Positions 11,056 through 20,356 of a stretch of DNA of 64,000 bases are shown in pieces. This DNA comes from Emiliania huxleyi CCMP1516. Lineage: Eukaryota > Haptophyta > Isochrysidales > Noelaerhabdaceae. The stretch is taken from NCBI RefSeq assembly GCF_000372725.1, contig NW_005199684.1, positions 299,989 through 363,988 on the forward strand, read 5' to 3'. Within the stretch, counting starts at the first letter, position 1, and each line of letters opens with the position of its first letter. The notes under the pieces were generated by a model. That model saw nothing but the letters and a program-made list of their open reading frames with translations, had not been told where the DNA came from and made no database searches. Both the position numbers and the translations under genes were made by a program.

Positions 11056-12180
11056 TAGTACAAAAGAAGGTTCACCAACTCTGACCTGTTTGTAAGCAAG
11101 GTCCGGAAATATCGGGCCGTCACACCCACACTAGGGTGCCCACAGGACCCAAAAAAAGAAAGAAAAAAGAAATGGGCAAACCCCGATCGCAGCACTTCGT
11201 GTTGGAGAGTCGAGATATTGAGATTGTGACTAGGAGGGAGGGACGCTGGGGATCTCAAAGGTATACCCTTGGAATGGCCGGATCCAGCCTTGAAAGTACG
11301 AGATCGCGCGCGTTTCGCGCGCTGCACCGCCTGTTCTCCGCGGCTGAGTGACGACGCGTGCCGTGTGCCAGCAGAGTTGGGCGCGCGCGTCGCGACGGCG
11401 CCCGCGAGGGAAGGCGCGGGTGCAGCGGCCGCCGGCGGCCGTACCGCTCGCCAGCCAGCGCAGCAGCGGCCAGGCCAGCGCAGCGGCCGCCGGCGCAGCA
11501 GCCAGAGCAGCCGGTGCGCGCCTTGCGAGGCGAGTACTGAGGCGGCCGGGCGGCAGTACTCGTTGGACCTTGCGAGCCGTGCGCGCGCCGAGGCGCGCGC
11601 GGCGCGCGCCCGCCCGGCTGCCAGTAGGAGGCGGCGCAATATGGCCTATAGTACAGCCCTTAGGAGGAGGAAGAGGCTGGCTGGCAGTGCTGTATGCCGC
11701 CGGGGGGCAGTTTTTGGGTGCTGACCCACGCCCAGGGGGCTGCAGAAGGCAACCGGGACAACCCGCCCCCCCAGCCGAGGCCGGTCGAAGCCCACTTGAG
11801 CACAGCCATGAGGAGTCCTCTTGGTGCTCCTGGCGGCCGTTCAAAGCTCGGGCGCGCGCCGATGGGGGGGGGGGGGGGGGGTCTTGCTTGCTCCACACCG
11901 AGCGCCATCGGTCCGGACCGGCGTGGTCATTGAGGGTCGGCCTGCACAAGGTCTGAGCCGCGGCCGCTCGGCGCCAAGTGCAGTGTCACGCGCTCGCGCT
12001 GGAGCGGGACACAATGGGGAACCCTCGTTTCCTAGTCACTCGGTCCCCCAACGGAAGAGGCCTCGCTCCTATTGGAACACTCCAACATCAGATTTGCCTC
12101 GTGCGTCCCTTTTTGGGCCGGAAAGCTATTTTCTTTTGGGTCCTGGGTCCTGTGGGCTGTGGGCACCCTACCCACACCCC
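11056..12180. other. Intergenic, no gene supported
   Basis: Very GC-rich with long overlapping open frames on both strands, as expected from composition alone. It includes a homopolymer G run near 11866-11881. None of the frames shows recognisable domains. Confidence 0.4.
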
Positions 12181-12292
12181 CTGTTCCGACCCTGATCCGA
12201 CCCTGATCCGACCACATGTTCAAAGTGATGACGGTCGGAACAGGTCAGTACTCAGCTTCGGTCTGATCACAATCGGATCAAGGTCGGAACAG
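12181..12292. repeat. Short inverted-repeat unit
   Basis: CTGTTCCGACCCTGATCCGA at 12181-12200 is matched by the inverted segment at 12273-12292 with 19 of 20 bases. A third partial copy, GGTCGGAACAG, lies at 12232-12242. Possibly a miniature element, but no target duplication is evident. Confidence 0.55.
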
Positions 12293-12373
12293 GTCAGAGA
12301 CAGTCTTACCCTCCTCGAGAAGCGGGGCTGGGTTCCCTGGTGACAGAGAGAGACGGTTCCGGGTCCCTGGAGT

Positions 12374-12737
12374 TAGAGCTGTTTAACGTTGGGAGCTGAA
12401 CAGTGTTGCTAGTGTTAACAGTAACAACAGAACAACAGTGGGGCTCCCCAACAACAGTAGCTAACGTTCGGCCGGCTGAACAACAATAAGGAAGGCCTGG
12501 CAGTGACCCACGACGACCTCCAGTGTCCAGTGCGGGTAATACCCGAAAATACCCGGGAAAACCCAGGTATTTTCGGGTTGGGTTTTTTGCCGTTTTCTGC
12601 TTGCTGGCCGCTGAACAGCAGTAACAACAGTAACAAACAGTAACAGCATGGGCTGGGGTGAACACTTGAACAACGTTAAGGATTTCAGCCAACACTAGCG
12701 CAACTGTTAGGCCCAAAGTTAATGTTAAACAGCTCTA
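12374..12737. mobile_element. hAT-type MITE, 364 bp
   Basis: Starts TAGAGCTGTTTAAC and ends with its exact complement GTTAAACAGCTCTA. The terminal inverted repeats continue imperfectly for about 50 bp. It is flanked by a perfect 8-bp direct repeat CCTGGAGT (12366-12373 and 12738-12745). Eight-base target duplications and TAG-type termini are typical of the hAT superfamily. The interior has AACAACAGT runs and a hairpin of ACCCGAAAATACC near 12540-12585, and no transposase. Confidence 0.85.
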
Positions 12738-12745
12738 CCTGGAGT

Positions 12746-13211
12746 GTGCCTCCTCCGGGCGAGACTTCCGGGCGAGACCATGATCGTGGAGTTTGTCAGT
12801 TTGTTTCAGGCGGGGACATAGGACCGAAGGTCATCCATGCTGCAAGAATAGGAAGAATTGCGTTGGCTGTGTCGTATATCTCGACTCGCGTACACGGAAC
12901 ACGGTACACGCGTTCTCCTCTCGTCGCGATCTCTCTCCACGATCGACTACACCCTTGTTGCTTGTTCCCACAAGCATATCGAGAAAGAAGCCATTTCGGC
13001 TTCACATTACACACACCCTGTGGGGCCGACAAAGCGTACGCACCCCCCCCCACAAGACTGATCGCATTGGCCTTGATGTTGTACTGCACACCGTTATGAC
13101 TGGTTGATACACACCATGGCGCAGATTAGACATCCCCCATCGAGTCTATGAACAAGCGGGTCGGAGAGCCGGCGCGCGGCCGCCTCCCGGCTGGCCGCAC
13201 GATGCGCCCCC
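12746..13211. other. Intergenic, nothing recognised
   Basis: Contains a short direct repeat of CCGGGCGAGACTT type near 12757-12780. No gene or element boundary was identified. Confidence 0.35.
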
Positions 13212-14471
13212 TCAGATGCAGCCGAAGTAGGCCGAGTCGACGATGATGAGGCTCAGCGCAAAGGCGTGCAGGAAGGAGAAGGGCGACATGAAGTCGACGT
13301 TGAAGCGGTCGTCGCCAACCTTGCCGACGAGGAAGGCCACGCCGTCGAAGGAGGGGTGGCGGGTGCCGTTGGCCACCGCCCGATCGGCCGGCTGGAGCTG
13401 CACGTTCTTGACGCTCGCGCGCGTCGCCCGGCCATGGTACTTGAGCACGTAGTGCTTGAGCACGTCGTCCCACCGCGGCTCGAGGTTGACGAACTCGGAG
13501 GCGTGGGGGGACTGACCCTGCGCCGGGATCTTCACGCGCACTGACCGCGGCCGGATGCGCGAGCGGCGGATCAGCACCTGCATCGCGAGCGAGTCGCTCT
13601 CTCGCACTGCCGCCTTGCCGCCCGCCGCCGGCAGCACCTTTGGACGCAGCAGGGGCTGCGCCTTGATGGGCCAGCAGCCGCCCGTCGGGTCCCCGCCGGA
13701 GTGGTCGTCGCCCCCGTCGTCGTCGCCCTCCTTGGCAGCGACGAACTGGGACGGCAACGCCTTGGGCGACGCCTTGGAGGGCGACGCCTTGGAGGGAGGC
13801 GCCGCGCCGGCGGCCGCGCCGCCACGTCGCTCCACCAGGCTGAAGTTGCCGTCGGCGTCGTACCAGACTTCGGCCACGACGGTGCGGTGAAGCGAGATGG
13901 TGTAGCATAGCCCGCGCGCCCGACCCAGCACGTGCCTCCGCGCCGAGAAGCACTGCAGGTCGCCCATGCCCGGAGGGAGCTGCAGGTGGAAGCCGAATGA
14001 CGCCCGCACGCCTCGCTTGCGAGTCACGTAGCACATGACGCGCTTCTGGCCTCGGGAAGGCTCCGTCAGGGCGTCGAGGAAGCTCCCGCCCTCGCAGAGC
14101 GCCGACGGAAGCGGCAGTGACTCGGCCGGCTTCTCCGGGTCCCAGCCGTCGGAGAGCCGCTGGAGGATGACATCACACCGCACCCTCTCCGACAGCTTGC
14201 GGAAGGCCGTGCACGTCTGCCCGAGGCGTGCGAGCAGGTGGGAGCTGGAACCGTGCTGAGCCGCCATCAGCACGCAGTCGAGCGAGTCTCGGTCAAGCAG
14301 GTCGAGCAGGAGGCAGCGCTGGTCTTTCCCGGCAGATTTGTCGTCCTTGCCCTTGCTGGCCGGGAGGGCCGGGCCGTCGCGGCCCGACCTTGGCTCGTTT
14401 GGTCGGACGCCGGGCGGCGCGGTGGTCGCAGCGCGAAGCCCGAGGAAGAATCCACTGCCAGTGCGTACCAT
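13212..14471 (-). CDS. Tubby-like protein with F-box-like N-terminus
   Basis: Single-exon gene of 419 residues. The C-terminal half is a Tubby domain, a phosphoinositide-binding beta barrel around a central helix. Diagnostic segments are HYVLKYHGRATRASVKNVQL, VGKVGDDRFNVDFMSPFSF and the closing hydrophobic helix HAFALSLIIVDSAYF; canonical Tubby proteins have GRVTQASVKNFQ and end FDSKLACE. The N-terminal part (LLLDLLDRDSLDCVLMAAQ... then a Leu-rich stretch) resembles an F-box, as in plant Tubby-like proteins, so a role as a membrane-tethered SCF adaptor is possible. A Lys/Ser/Pro and acidic insertion splits the barrel around residues 225-265. Start is the ATG at 14471. Confidence 0.85.
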   Translation of the reverse strand: MVRTGSGFFLGLRAATTAPPGVRPNEPRSGRDGPALPASKGKDDKSAGKDQRCLLLDLLDRDSLDCVLMAAQHGSSSHLLARLGQTCTAFRKLSERVRCDVILQRLSDGWDPEKPAESLPLPSALCEGGSFLDALTEPSRGQKRVMCYVTRKRGVRASFGFHLQLPPGMGDLQCFSARRHVLGRARGLCYTISLHRTVVAEVWYDADGNFSLVERRGGAAAGAAPPSKASPSKASPKALPSQFVAAKEGDDDGGDDHSGGDPTGGCWPIKAQPLLRPKVLPAAGGKAAVRESDSLAMQVLIRRSRIRPRSVRVKIPAQGQSPHASEFVNLEPRWDDVLKHYVLKYHGRATRASVKNVQLQPADRAVANGTRHPSFDGVAFLVGKVGDDRFNVDFMSPFSFLHAFALSLIIVDSAYFGCI

Positions 14472-14635
14472 TCCTTGTCGGAGGAACTAGGAAGCAAAGG
14501 AGCAAGCGGTGCCTTGCGGGGAGCCGCCGCCCAAAATTCGGCAAATGTTTTAACCAAGTAGTCGCGTATGTACGTACTTATAGCTTACTGGGAGAAAAGA
14601 GAGAGGGGGTTGTGTTCTCTAGGCCCCTAAGGGCC

Positions 14636-15172
14636 CTACGCGCGGCGTGAGAGCTCGGAAGCGAGCTTTGCACGGCGTGGTTGGACATCTTTGGTGATCT
14701 TGGAGGTGAGGTGATCCGTGATATTGTGGATTGTGAGATCGGAGAGTTTGCGGTGTTTGCCGTTTTTTGTGCCCTTTTGCCCTTTCATTCGCCATCCCAA
14801 GTTTCTCGGGTAGACTCGGTGGGCTGGACCGATGATGGCGTGTTCCTTTCGGCGTCGCCTCTCACGGATCTCTTCGAGGGCCTCGCTCCCGTGTGTGGGT
14901 GGTGGCTCGGTTGGAGTATCGTCCCATGATTCGGTGGCAGCGATCATGTGGGTCGGCTGCGTCTCGAGTTCGTTCGTTCGGGTCGGCGGTGGTGTGAAGT
15001 GGTGTGGTACTGGCGTGGAGGAGGAGCGACAGCTGACTGAGATGAGGGGGGAGATGGCGGAGGTGGCTTCGTGGGAGTGCTCGAGGGCGGCGGGGGTGAG
15101 CGGGAGGGTCGCGTCTAGGGCGATCGGGGTGGGGGCGGTGGCGGGGGGTAGACGGGCGGGGCTGTTGGGCAT
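14636..15172 (-). CDS. Hypothetical basic protein
   Basis: Open frame of 178 codons, not recognised. It is Pro/Thr-rich at the N-terminus and strongly basic at the C-terminus (KGQKGTKNGKHRKLSDLTIH, then RRAKLASELSRRA). A further Pro-rich open frame lies upstream on the same strand (15588-15211) in another frame and might be a 5' exon. It could equally be a degraded retroelement gag region. Confidence is low. Confidence 0.25.
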   Translation of the reverse strand: MPNSPARLPPATAPTPIALDATLPLTPAALEHSHEATSAISPLISVSCRSSSTPVPHHFTPPPTRTNELETQPTHMIAATESWDDTPTEPPPTHGSEALEEIRERRRRKEHAIIGPAHRVYPRNLGWRMKGQKGTKNGKHRKLSDLTIHNITDHLTSKITKDVQPRRAKLASELSRRA

Positions 15173-15599
15173 GTGCGGGTGATGGGCGGGGTCGGTGGCG
15201 AGGGAGAAGGCTAGGGACTTGCTGTGTGTCGATGGGCGAGGGTGGCGGGGAGGTTATGTGACAGGGTGGCGGCGAGGGCGGAGGAGGGTGTCGGGCGGTC
15301 GTGTAGGTCAATGGAGGCGGCGCTGGCAGCGGCGGGGTGGTCGGCGGCGACGGCGGGCTGAATTCTGGGTGTGGGAGGGTCTCGCCTGCTTTCGTTTCTG
15401 TCTGTCTGTTCGCTGTAGGACCAGGATGGAGGGCCTTGGGGCTCCGTTTCGTTAGTGGCTGCTTGGGTCGCTTCTGGGTCCTCGGGTAGTGCTCTTTCCC
15501 TATTTGGCTCTCTATTTCGTACAGCGCAACATAAAGCGCGGAGCTCGGTCGACATGCGGCGAGGGACATAAGGGTGACTCTGCCACACTCTACTCTGTG

Positions 15600-17640
15600 T
15601 GACGCAGTCTAGTCCTCGCTTGAGGGGCTTTTTTTCCTCTAGAAATTATGCGGCCTAATATGCAATAATAATGCTTGGCCCCTATGCTCTCTCACCCAGT
15701 CTTTTGAGATATTATCCCTCAAAGTCGAATTTTCGTTTTTACTGGTGACCATATAGTAGTGTGTCTGTCTTGTTTGCGAGATCTTCAAACGAATCCTTTA
15801 AAGTCTCGACAATCACCGCACTAAGGTCTAAGCTGCTTATGTGGCACCGCAGAGGCTCCCTTGGGGATGCCTGAGGCCACCCCAACCACTCACACTAAGC
15901 CGTACGTATATAGTATATAGACGAATTGTGCGCTACTTTTTTCTTTTACCCACACTATGCGAGTACTGTGCGTTCATGCAGACGAAGACTCTCTCGGTGC
16001 ACTGGCGCGACGCGGCAGCACACGCGGCGTCGGTGGCACGGCAACCACACGTATGGCATATACGTGGTTCGTGGTTACGCGCATCATGGGCAGCGTGCAG
16101 CGCGGCACGACCGGCGTGCGGCGCGATGCATGCGGCGGCACCGGCACCAGCGAAGATTTGGTCTTGGGCGGACGAGGCAGTTCGGGCCTGCAAACAGCAA
16201 GCGCACGAGGCAGTTGTGTGTGTGTGTGTGCGTGGCGAGGGGGTGGAGGGGGGGAGGGGGTGGGGCTGTGAATGCATCGCACCTAGCAGTTTTGGCTGAA
16301 GAGAGGACCACGAACGCGGTGATCGCCGTGTCGTTTTTTTTCTTTCTGTGTTCGTAGAATTCTTTCTGTTCTCTGATCTTTGAGGGCTCGCTAGAGGCAC
16401 ACGCACGCTCTCTCGGGGTCTCTTGGAGCAGAGCCCCGGCGAGTCCTCGAAAGAGCCCAACCCAAATGGGTCCTCGGAGAGGGTACCCTGGGTGGGCGAG
16501 GGGGCCTCTACTCGCGCCAGCTTTGAGGGAGAGAGAGGCGCATTTTGTATACCGAGGCGGTGCCCGGTGCCGAACCTGTCGGACCTTAAGACAGCATTGT
16601 AGATCCCTGGGCGAGGGTGGATGGGAGCATGGGAGTCCCCCCCGACTCCCCGTCGGGTCAGGGCTGAGTGAAGCTGAAGGCGGGGAGACCACACGCCCGC
16701 TAACTCCGGCGTGTCCCGGGAGCGTGATTTGACACACCCCCGAGCACACACACCCTGGCCAACACCCAAGGAGGGTAGGCCACTCGCTCTGGGCCGGCGC
16801 GGGGGCCCCAGAGGGTGTCCATGCGGGGGGGAGATGGGGTCCCATGGCCCGCCGCAGGCGCCGATTTTTTGGAGTTTTTTTCTTTTTTCGCGATTTTTTA
16901 CTTGTTTTCATGGGAATTCGGCGTACTTGCGGCCATGCTATCACGCCTTGCGACAGCCTGTCGGCGCAGCTGACCGTGCCATGATGCACAATTGATCACC
17001 TGCATAGCTCGCGGCCTTTGTATCAAGCATTCAGTGATGACGTGATCGTACGGCCAGTAGGAAGGTGTCCTTCCAGCTGCGTGCACGCTTCTGGCGCAAT
17101 GCGCGTCACCTCGGATTGGCTGCTGGCACTCTCGAGGCTATGCCTACACAGCCTCGCGCGCATGGGCAGTCAAGAGGGACCACGCACCTTCTCAGGACAG
17201 CGCCGGCGCCTCTCTCTTGGACCGGCAAACTTGGTGGTCTCGTGTCACCAATGTGGGACCAGTGCGGCATCGCGCCATCGACAGCTCTGAACTGCGCCTC
17301 ACCACTGACCGGGAAGGCCGCCAAGTGGGCCAGCACAGGTCGCACATTGTGGCAGCAGTCAGCAGTGCATGGCTGATAGCTAGAGCAGCAGCGTCAGGGT
17401 CGCAGGGTCGGATCGTGTCAAGCCTCTCGCCCGGCCGGCCGCGTGCAGACGTCGGCCTGTCTGCTGTCTGGAGTGATCTGTCGGCGGTCAGTACGACCGA
17501 TCAGGTCGGAGTTTTCTGATGGTTGGAGGGTCTATCTGTATGTACTCCTTGAGATCTCTCCAAATCTGCCCTCTGATCAACCGTGATCATTCGGGAAGTC
17601 GGTGCTCATAGAGACTCATAGAGCCGGAGCCCCGTTTCCG
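15600..17640. other. Gene-poor stretch
   Basis: No open frame shows a recognisable domain. The stretch includes a short TG run near 16216 and one copy of a dispersed repeat at 16540-16625. A T-rich tract with G interruptions lies near 16862-16912. Confidence 0.4.
16540..16625 (+). repeat. Dispersed repeat shared with 46 kb, copy 1
   Basis: Contains GCGCATTTTGTATACCGAGG, then CGGTGCCCGGTGCCGAACCT, then TAGATCCCTGGGCGAGGG. It is nearly identical to 46014-46097 on the same strand, where a GCG insertion is seen. Family unknown. Confidence 0.75.
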
Positions 17641-17898
17641 CACTGCGGCGCGGCGCACGGTGCCTCCGCCCTCCGGGGGGCCCCGCGCCGGCCCAGAGGC
17701 CACTCGTCTAATAGCCAATCGACGTCAGGCGAGCTGCCCCTGGGCCCTGGCCGCTGGACATGCCGCTGACATGCCGTTGGAGAATGGCCGGGGTTTGGAG
17801 GTGAGGTGGTGTGCTGGTGTGCCGAGCGACGCGCAGCGACGCTGTGTTCCAAGCGCTCTTTCTTTTACACCACCCAACACCCATCCTCCCCACACCTC

Positions 17899-18675
17899 TC
17901 ACCTGCCTCCAGACGGCGAGGAAAGGGCCCACTCGGCGAGCATGACCCACTCCGTCGCCGTCTTCCCGTTCATGTCCCACAGCCCCACCGACGTGACCGT
18001 CAGGATGCCACTGAGCGCCGTCAGCCCGCAGCCCGCCGCATCGAGCGCCTCGAACAACTTTGGCGCGAGCTGCGGCGTGACGCACCGGTCCGAGGCGGCG
18101 TCCGAGTTTGCGTAAATGGTCGAGATGTGCGGCGTGTATCCGGACAGAGTCGACGAGCTGCCGCTTGGGAAGCGCGTCTGCACCGCCGCGTGCAGCGTCT
18201 GCAGCGGTGACGCCGCCGCCTGCGGCTGCAGGAGGATCTCCTGGAATCGCATCCGCATCGATGCCTCGCTGCAGCACGAATCGCCGTACTCCCACCCCGG
18301 GCCCGACGCGTAGTTCGTGTAGCCGTCGACGTTGGCTGGCGTCGTGAAGTTGATCGGCGTTGGGAAACGAGAGTAGAGTGGGATTATGGAGTTCATGAAC
18401 GCTTCGATGTTGGCGGCGCCCGACCCGGGCAGGGACCCGTTGATGCCGTAGAGCAGCGTAGAATGCGTCGGGAAGTTGATCAGGCCGTGAGCAGTCCGCC
18501 ACTGGGAGAGGTGCCTCTCGTAGCACTCGAAAATTCGATGCTGGCCCGGCGCTGCGCCAAAGTGGAGGAGGAGCGTGAGGCCGTGGAATCTGTAGTCGTA
18601 AGGACACGTCGGGACGGAGGAGAAGCAGTCGCCCCACGTCGCGAGCGAGAAAAGGATCGCAGCTCCGAGGCGCAT
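17899..18675 (-). CDS. Secreted 2H-phosphoesterase-like protein
   Basis: About 258 residues from the ATG at 18675, which begins a signal peptide (MRLGAAILFSLATWGDCFS). Two His motifs spaced as in 2H phosphoesterases are visible: FPTHSTLLYGI and YTPHISTIYAN. Members of that superfamily cleave 2',3'-cyclic or other phosphodiesters using two HxT/S motifs. Several Cys residues suggest disulfides. The stop at 17899 lies just past a good donor (AGGCAG|GTGAGAG near 17910), so a short last exon ending near 17708 is likely. Assignment rests on the two motifs only. Confidence 0.5.
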   Translation of the reverse strand: MRLGAAILFSLATWGDCFSSVPTCPYDYRFHGLTLLLHFGAAPGQHRIFECYERHLSQWRTAHGLINFPTHSTLLYGINGSLPGSGAANIEAFMNSIIPLYSRFPTPINFTTPANVDGYTNYASGPGWEYGDSCCSEASMRMRFQEILLQPQAAASPLQTLHAAVQTRFPSGSSSTLSGYTPHISTIYANSDAASDRCVTPQLAPKLFEALDAAGCGLTALSGILTVTSVGLWDMNGKTATEWVMLAEWALSSPSGGR

Positions 18676-19210
18676 CGTCGGAAGGCCGCTCTCGCTCTGT
18701 CTTATTGTATTAGCTCGGCAGCCCCGAAGTGCCCGCCCTCGCGGACACGAAAAGGTGGCAGTTCGTAAAAAAGGGATAACGCACGGGCCCTCAGCGGAGC
18801 TGGGAAGAGGACCGCCGCAAGCGGCGTGGCGTGGAGCGGTTGTGCATCCCTCCGGGGGCCCCTCTGCGCCGGGGAGGCGTTGTTGGAGGCTAGGACGCAA
18901 GCGTCCGTCGCCCTTTTCAAACTCGGGGCCCACTCCGCTACGCTCCGACCCGAATTTGGAGGGCCTGAAAGTTTAAGGTGTTGCTGCGCAAAAGGGGTCG
19001 GACACAGCACACAGGGCGCAGCTCATGCTAAGAGCTAGAAGAGGAGATAGAGAGAACAACCACCCTGTCCCGTTATTGCGTACACCAACACCACAAAACG
19101 CTCTCTCTCTCTCCTGTCCTCACTCAGTCAGGGGGGTCACAACTACCAAGTCCCTCGACTAGCTGCCACAGGGCGCAGCTGCCACAGGGCGCAGCTGGAG
19201 ACGCTCTCCC

Positions 19211-19522
19211 TCAATCGGCATCCACCCCCACCCGCTCCAGCCCCACTTCTGCTGCCGAGAGAGCTGAATCGAAGCAAGCGAGCCATTGCATCTTGGCGTG
19301 CTCCTGGAGCGCGGCTTTCTGCTTGGCGGCCACGAGCACGGCGGAGTCGGCGTCGTAGCGCGCATCGTTCCCGCTCATCGCCCATTCCTCCCACGTGACG
19401 TGTCGGCCGCGATTCGATGTCGCCACCTTCATCGCCAACGAGGACTCCCTCGACTGCAGGGGGCTCCGGCGCGGGGAGGGACTCCGCCTGCTGCGCTGGC
19501 CGACCGCGCCCTCCTCCTCCAT
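19211..19522 (-). CDS. Hypothetical small protein
   Basis: Open frame of 103 codons, not recognised. Its composition is protein-like: a Ser/Arg-rich N-terminus, then NRGRHVTWEEWAMSGNDARY and a helical Ala/Gln/Lys stretch ending acidic. The frame extends upstream without an ATG through an in-frame segment (GDDTLRNRIEPM), so the true start is probably in an upstream exon. Confidence 0.35.
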   Translation of the reverse strand: MEEEGAVGQRSRRSPSPRRSPLQSRESSLAMKVATSNRGRHVTWEEWAMSGNDARYDADSAVLVAAKQKAALQEHAKMQWLACFDSALSAAEVGLERVGVDAD

Positions 19523-19902
19523 GGGCTCGATCCGATTCCGCAGCGTGTCGTCCCCAGCGGCGGTGCTGCGCGGGAGGCGGCCGCGGGCACGCTGGGCTCG
19601 ATCAGCGGCTTCCCCTCAGTTGCTCCGAAAGCACGGATTTGGCGGCCGTTCTTGGCTTCAATTTTACGAATGTCTTGGCACCAGCTGAAGGCTTGCACGG
19701 CCGACATCGCCCAGTTCGTGCACGGTATTCGGATTTTGGCTATTTGCTCGTGTGGGGGTATATTGCAGACTAGTGTGGGACCTGCGGCGGTACCCGTCTC
19801 TGTTGTTCGGGCAGTGAGAGACGCAGGATCTGCACGCCAAAGTGGGCCACTCATTTGCATTTTGGTTTTGGGTTGTCGGAGATCATCCATCAGCACTCAT
19901 GT

Positions 19903-20006
19903 CTCATCAGTCAGTCACGTCAGTCAAAGCAGTTCGTGGCACTCATCAGTCAGTCACGTCAGTCAAAGCAGTTCGTGGACTCATCAGTCAGTCACGTCAG
20001 TCAAAC
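19903..20006 (+). repeat. Tandem repeat, 38-39 bp x 2.7
   Basis: Unit begins CTCATCAGTCAGTCACGTCA and continues GTCAAAGCAGTTCGTGG. Two full copies and one partial copy are almost perfect. CAGTCA sub-repeats lie within each unit. Confidence 0.9.
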
Positions 20007-20162
20007 TACGTCTAGCTTGCGTCTACGAGGTATCTTTAAGTACCAGCGTATGCCTACTACCTGGCGCAACAGCAGGATTTACCTGCCTACCCCGAAGATG
20101 GAAATAGAGACCCCGATACGTTCATACCTGCCACCAACCTTGCGCCTTCGCATTCTTGCTTA

Positions 20163-20281
20163 AAAGAAAGAAAGAAAACAGACAACCCAAGGGAGGGATG
20201 GGAGGACGGCACGCCGCCACCACACAGGGATTTTAAGGAGAGGGGTTTGATGCGCTAGCCGTCGCCCACCCTTGGGCGTCC
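20163..20281 (-). mobile_element. SINE-like repeat, long copy
   Basis: Read on the minus strand it runs from GACGCCCAAGGGTGGGCGAC through ...AAAATCCCTGTGTGGTGGCG... to TTGTCTGTTTTCTTTCTTTC. It matches 28594-28718 along nearly its full length. Its length, TTTC tail and truncated relatives suggest a short retroposon. It ends 75 bp upstream of the ABC transporter start. No RNA polymerase III boxes were confidently identified. Confidence 0.65.
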
Positions 20282-20356
20282 TTGCTTGTTCGAAGCCCGC
20301 AGAATTCTTTGTTCACAGAGACACGAGAGGCCAAGGTCCTCGCCCACCGACGCGAC

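Noticed and set aside
11230-11956. Long Ala/Arg-rich frames on both strands
   Set aside because: No domain or codon-pattern support. Their presence on both strands in GC-rich DNA is expected by composition.
15933-16989. Overlapping minus-strand frames of 278 and 301 codons
   Set aside because: Low-complexity Pro/Ser/Arg/His composition, no domain, overlap with a dispersed repeat and a TG run.
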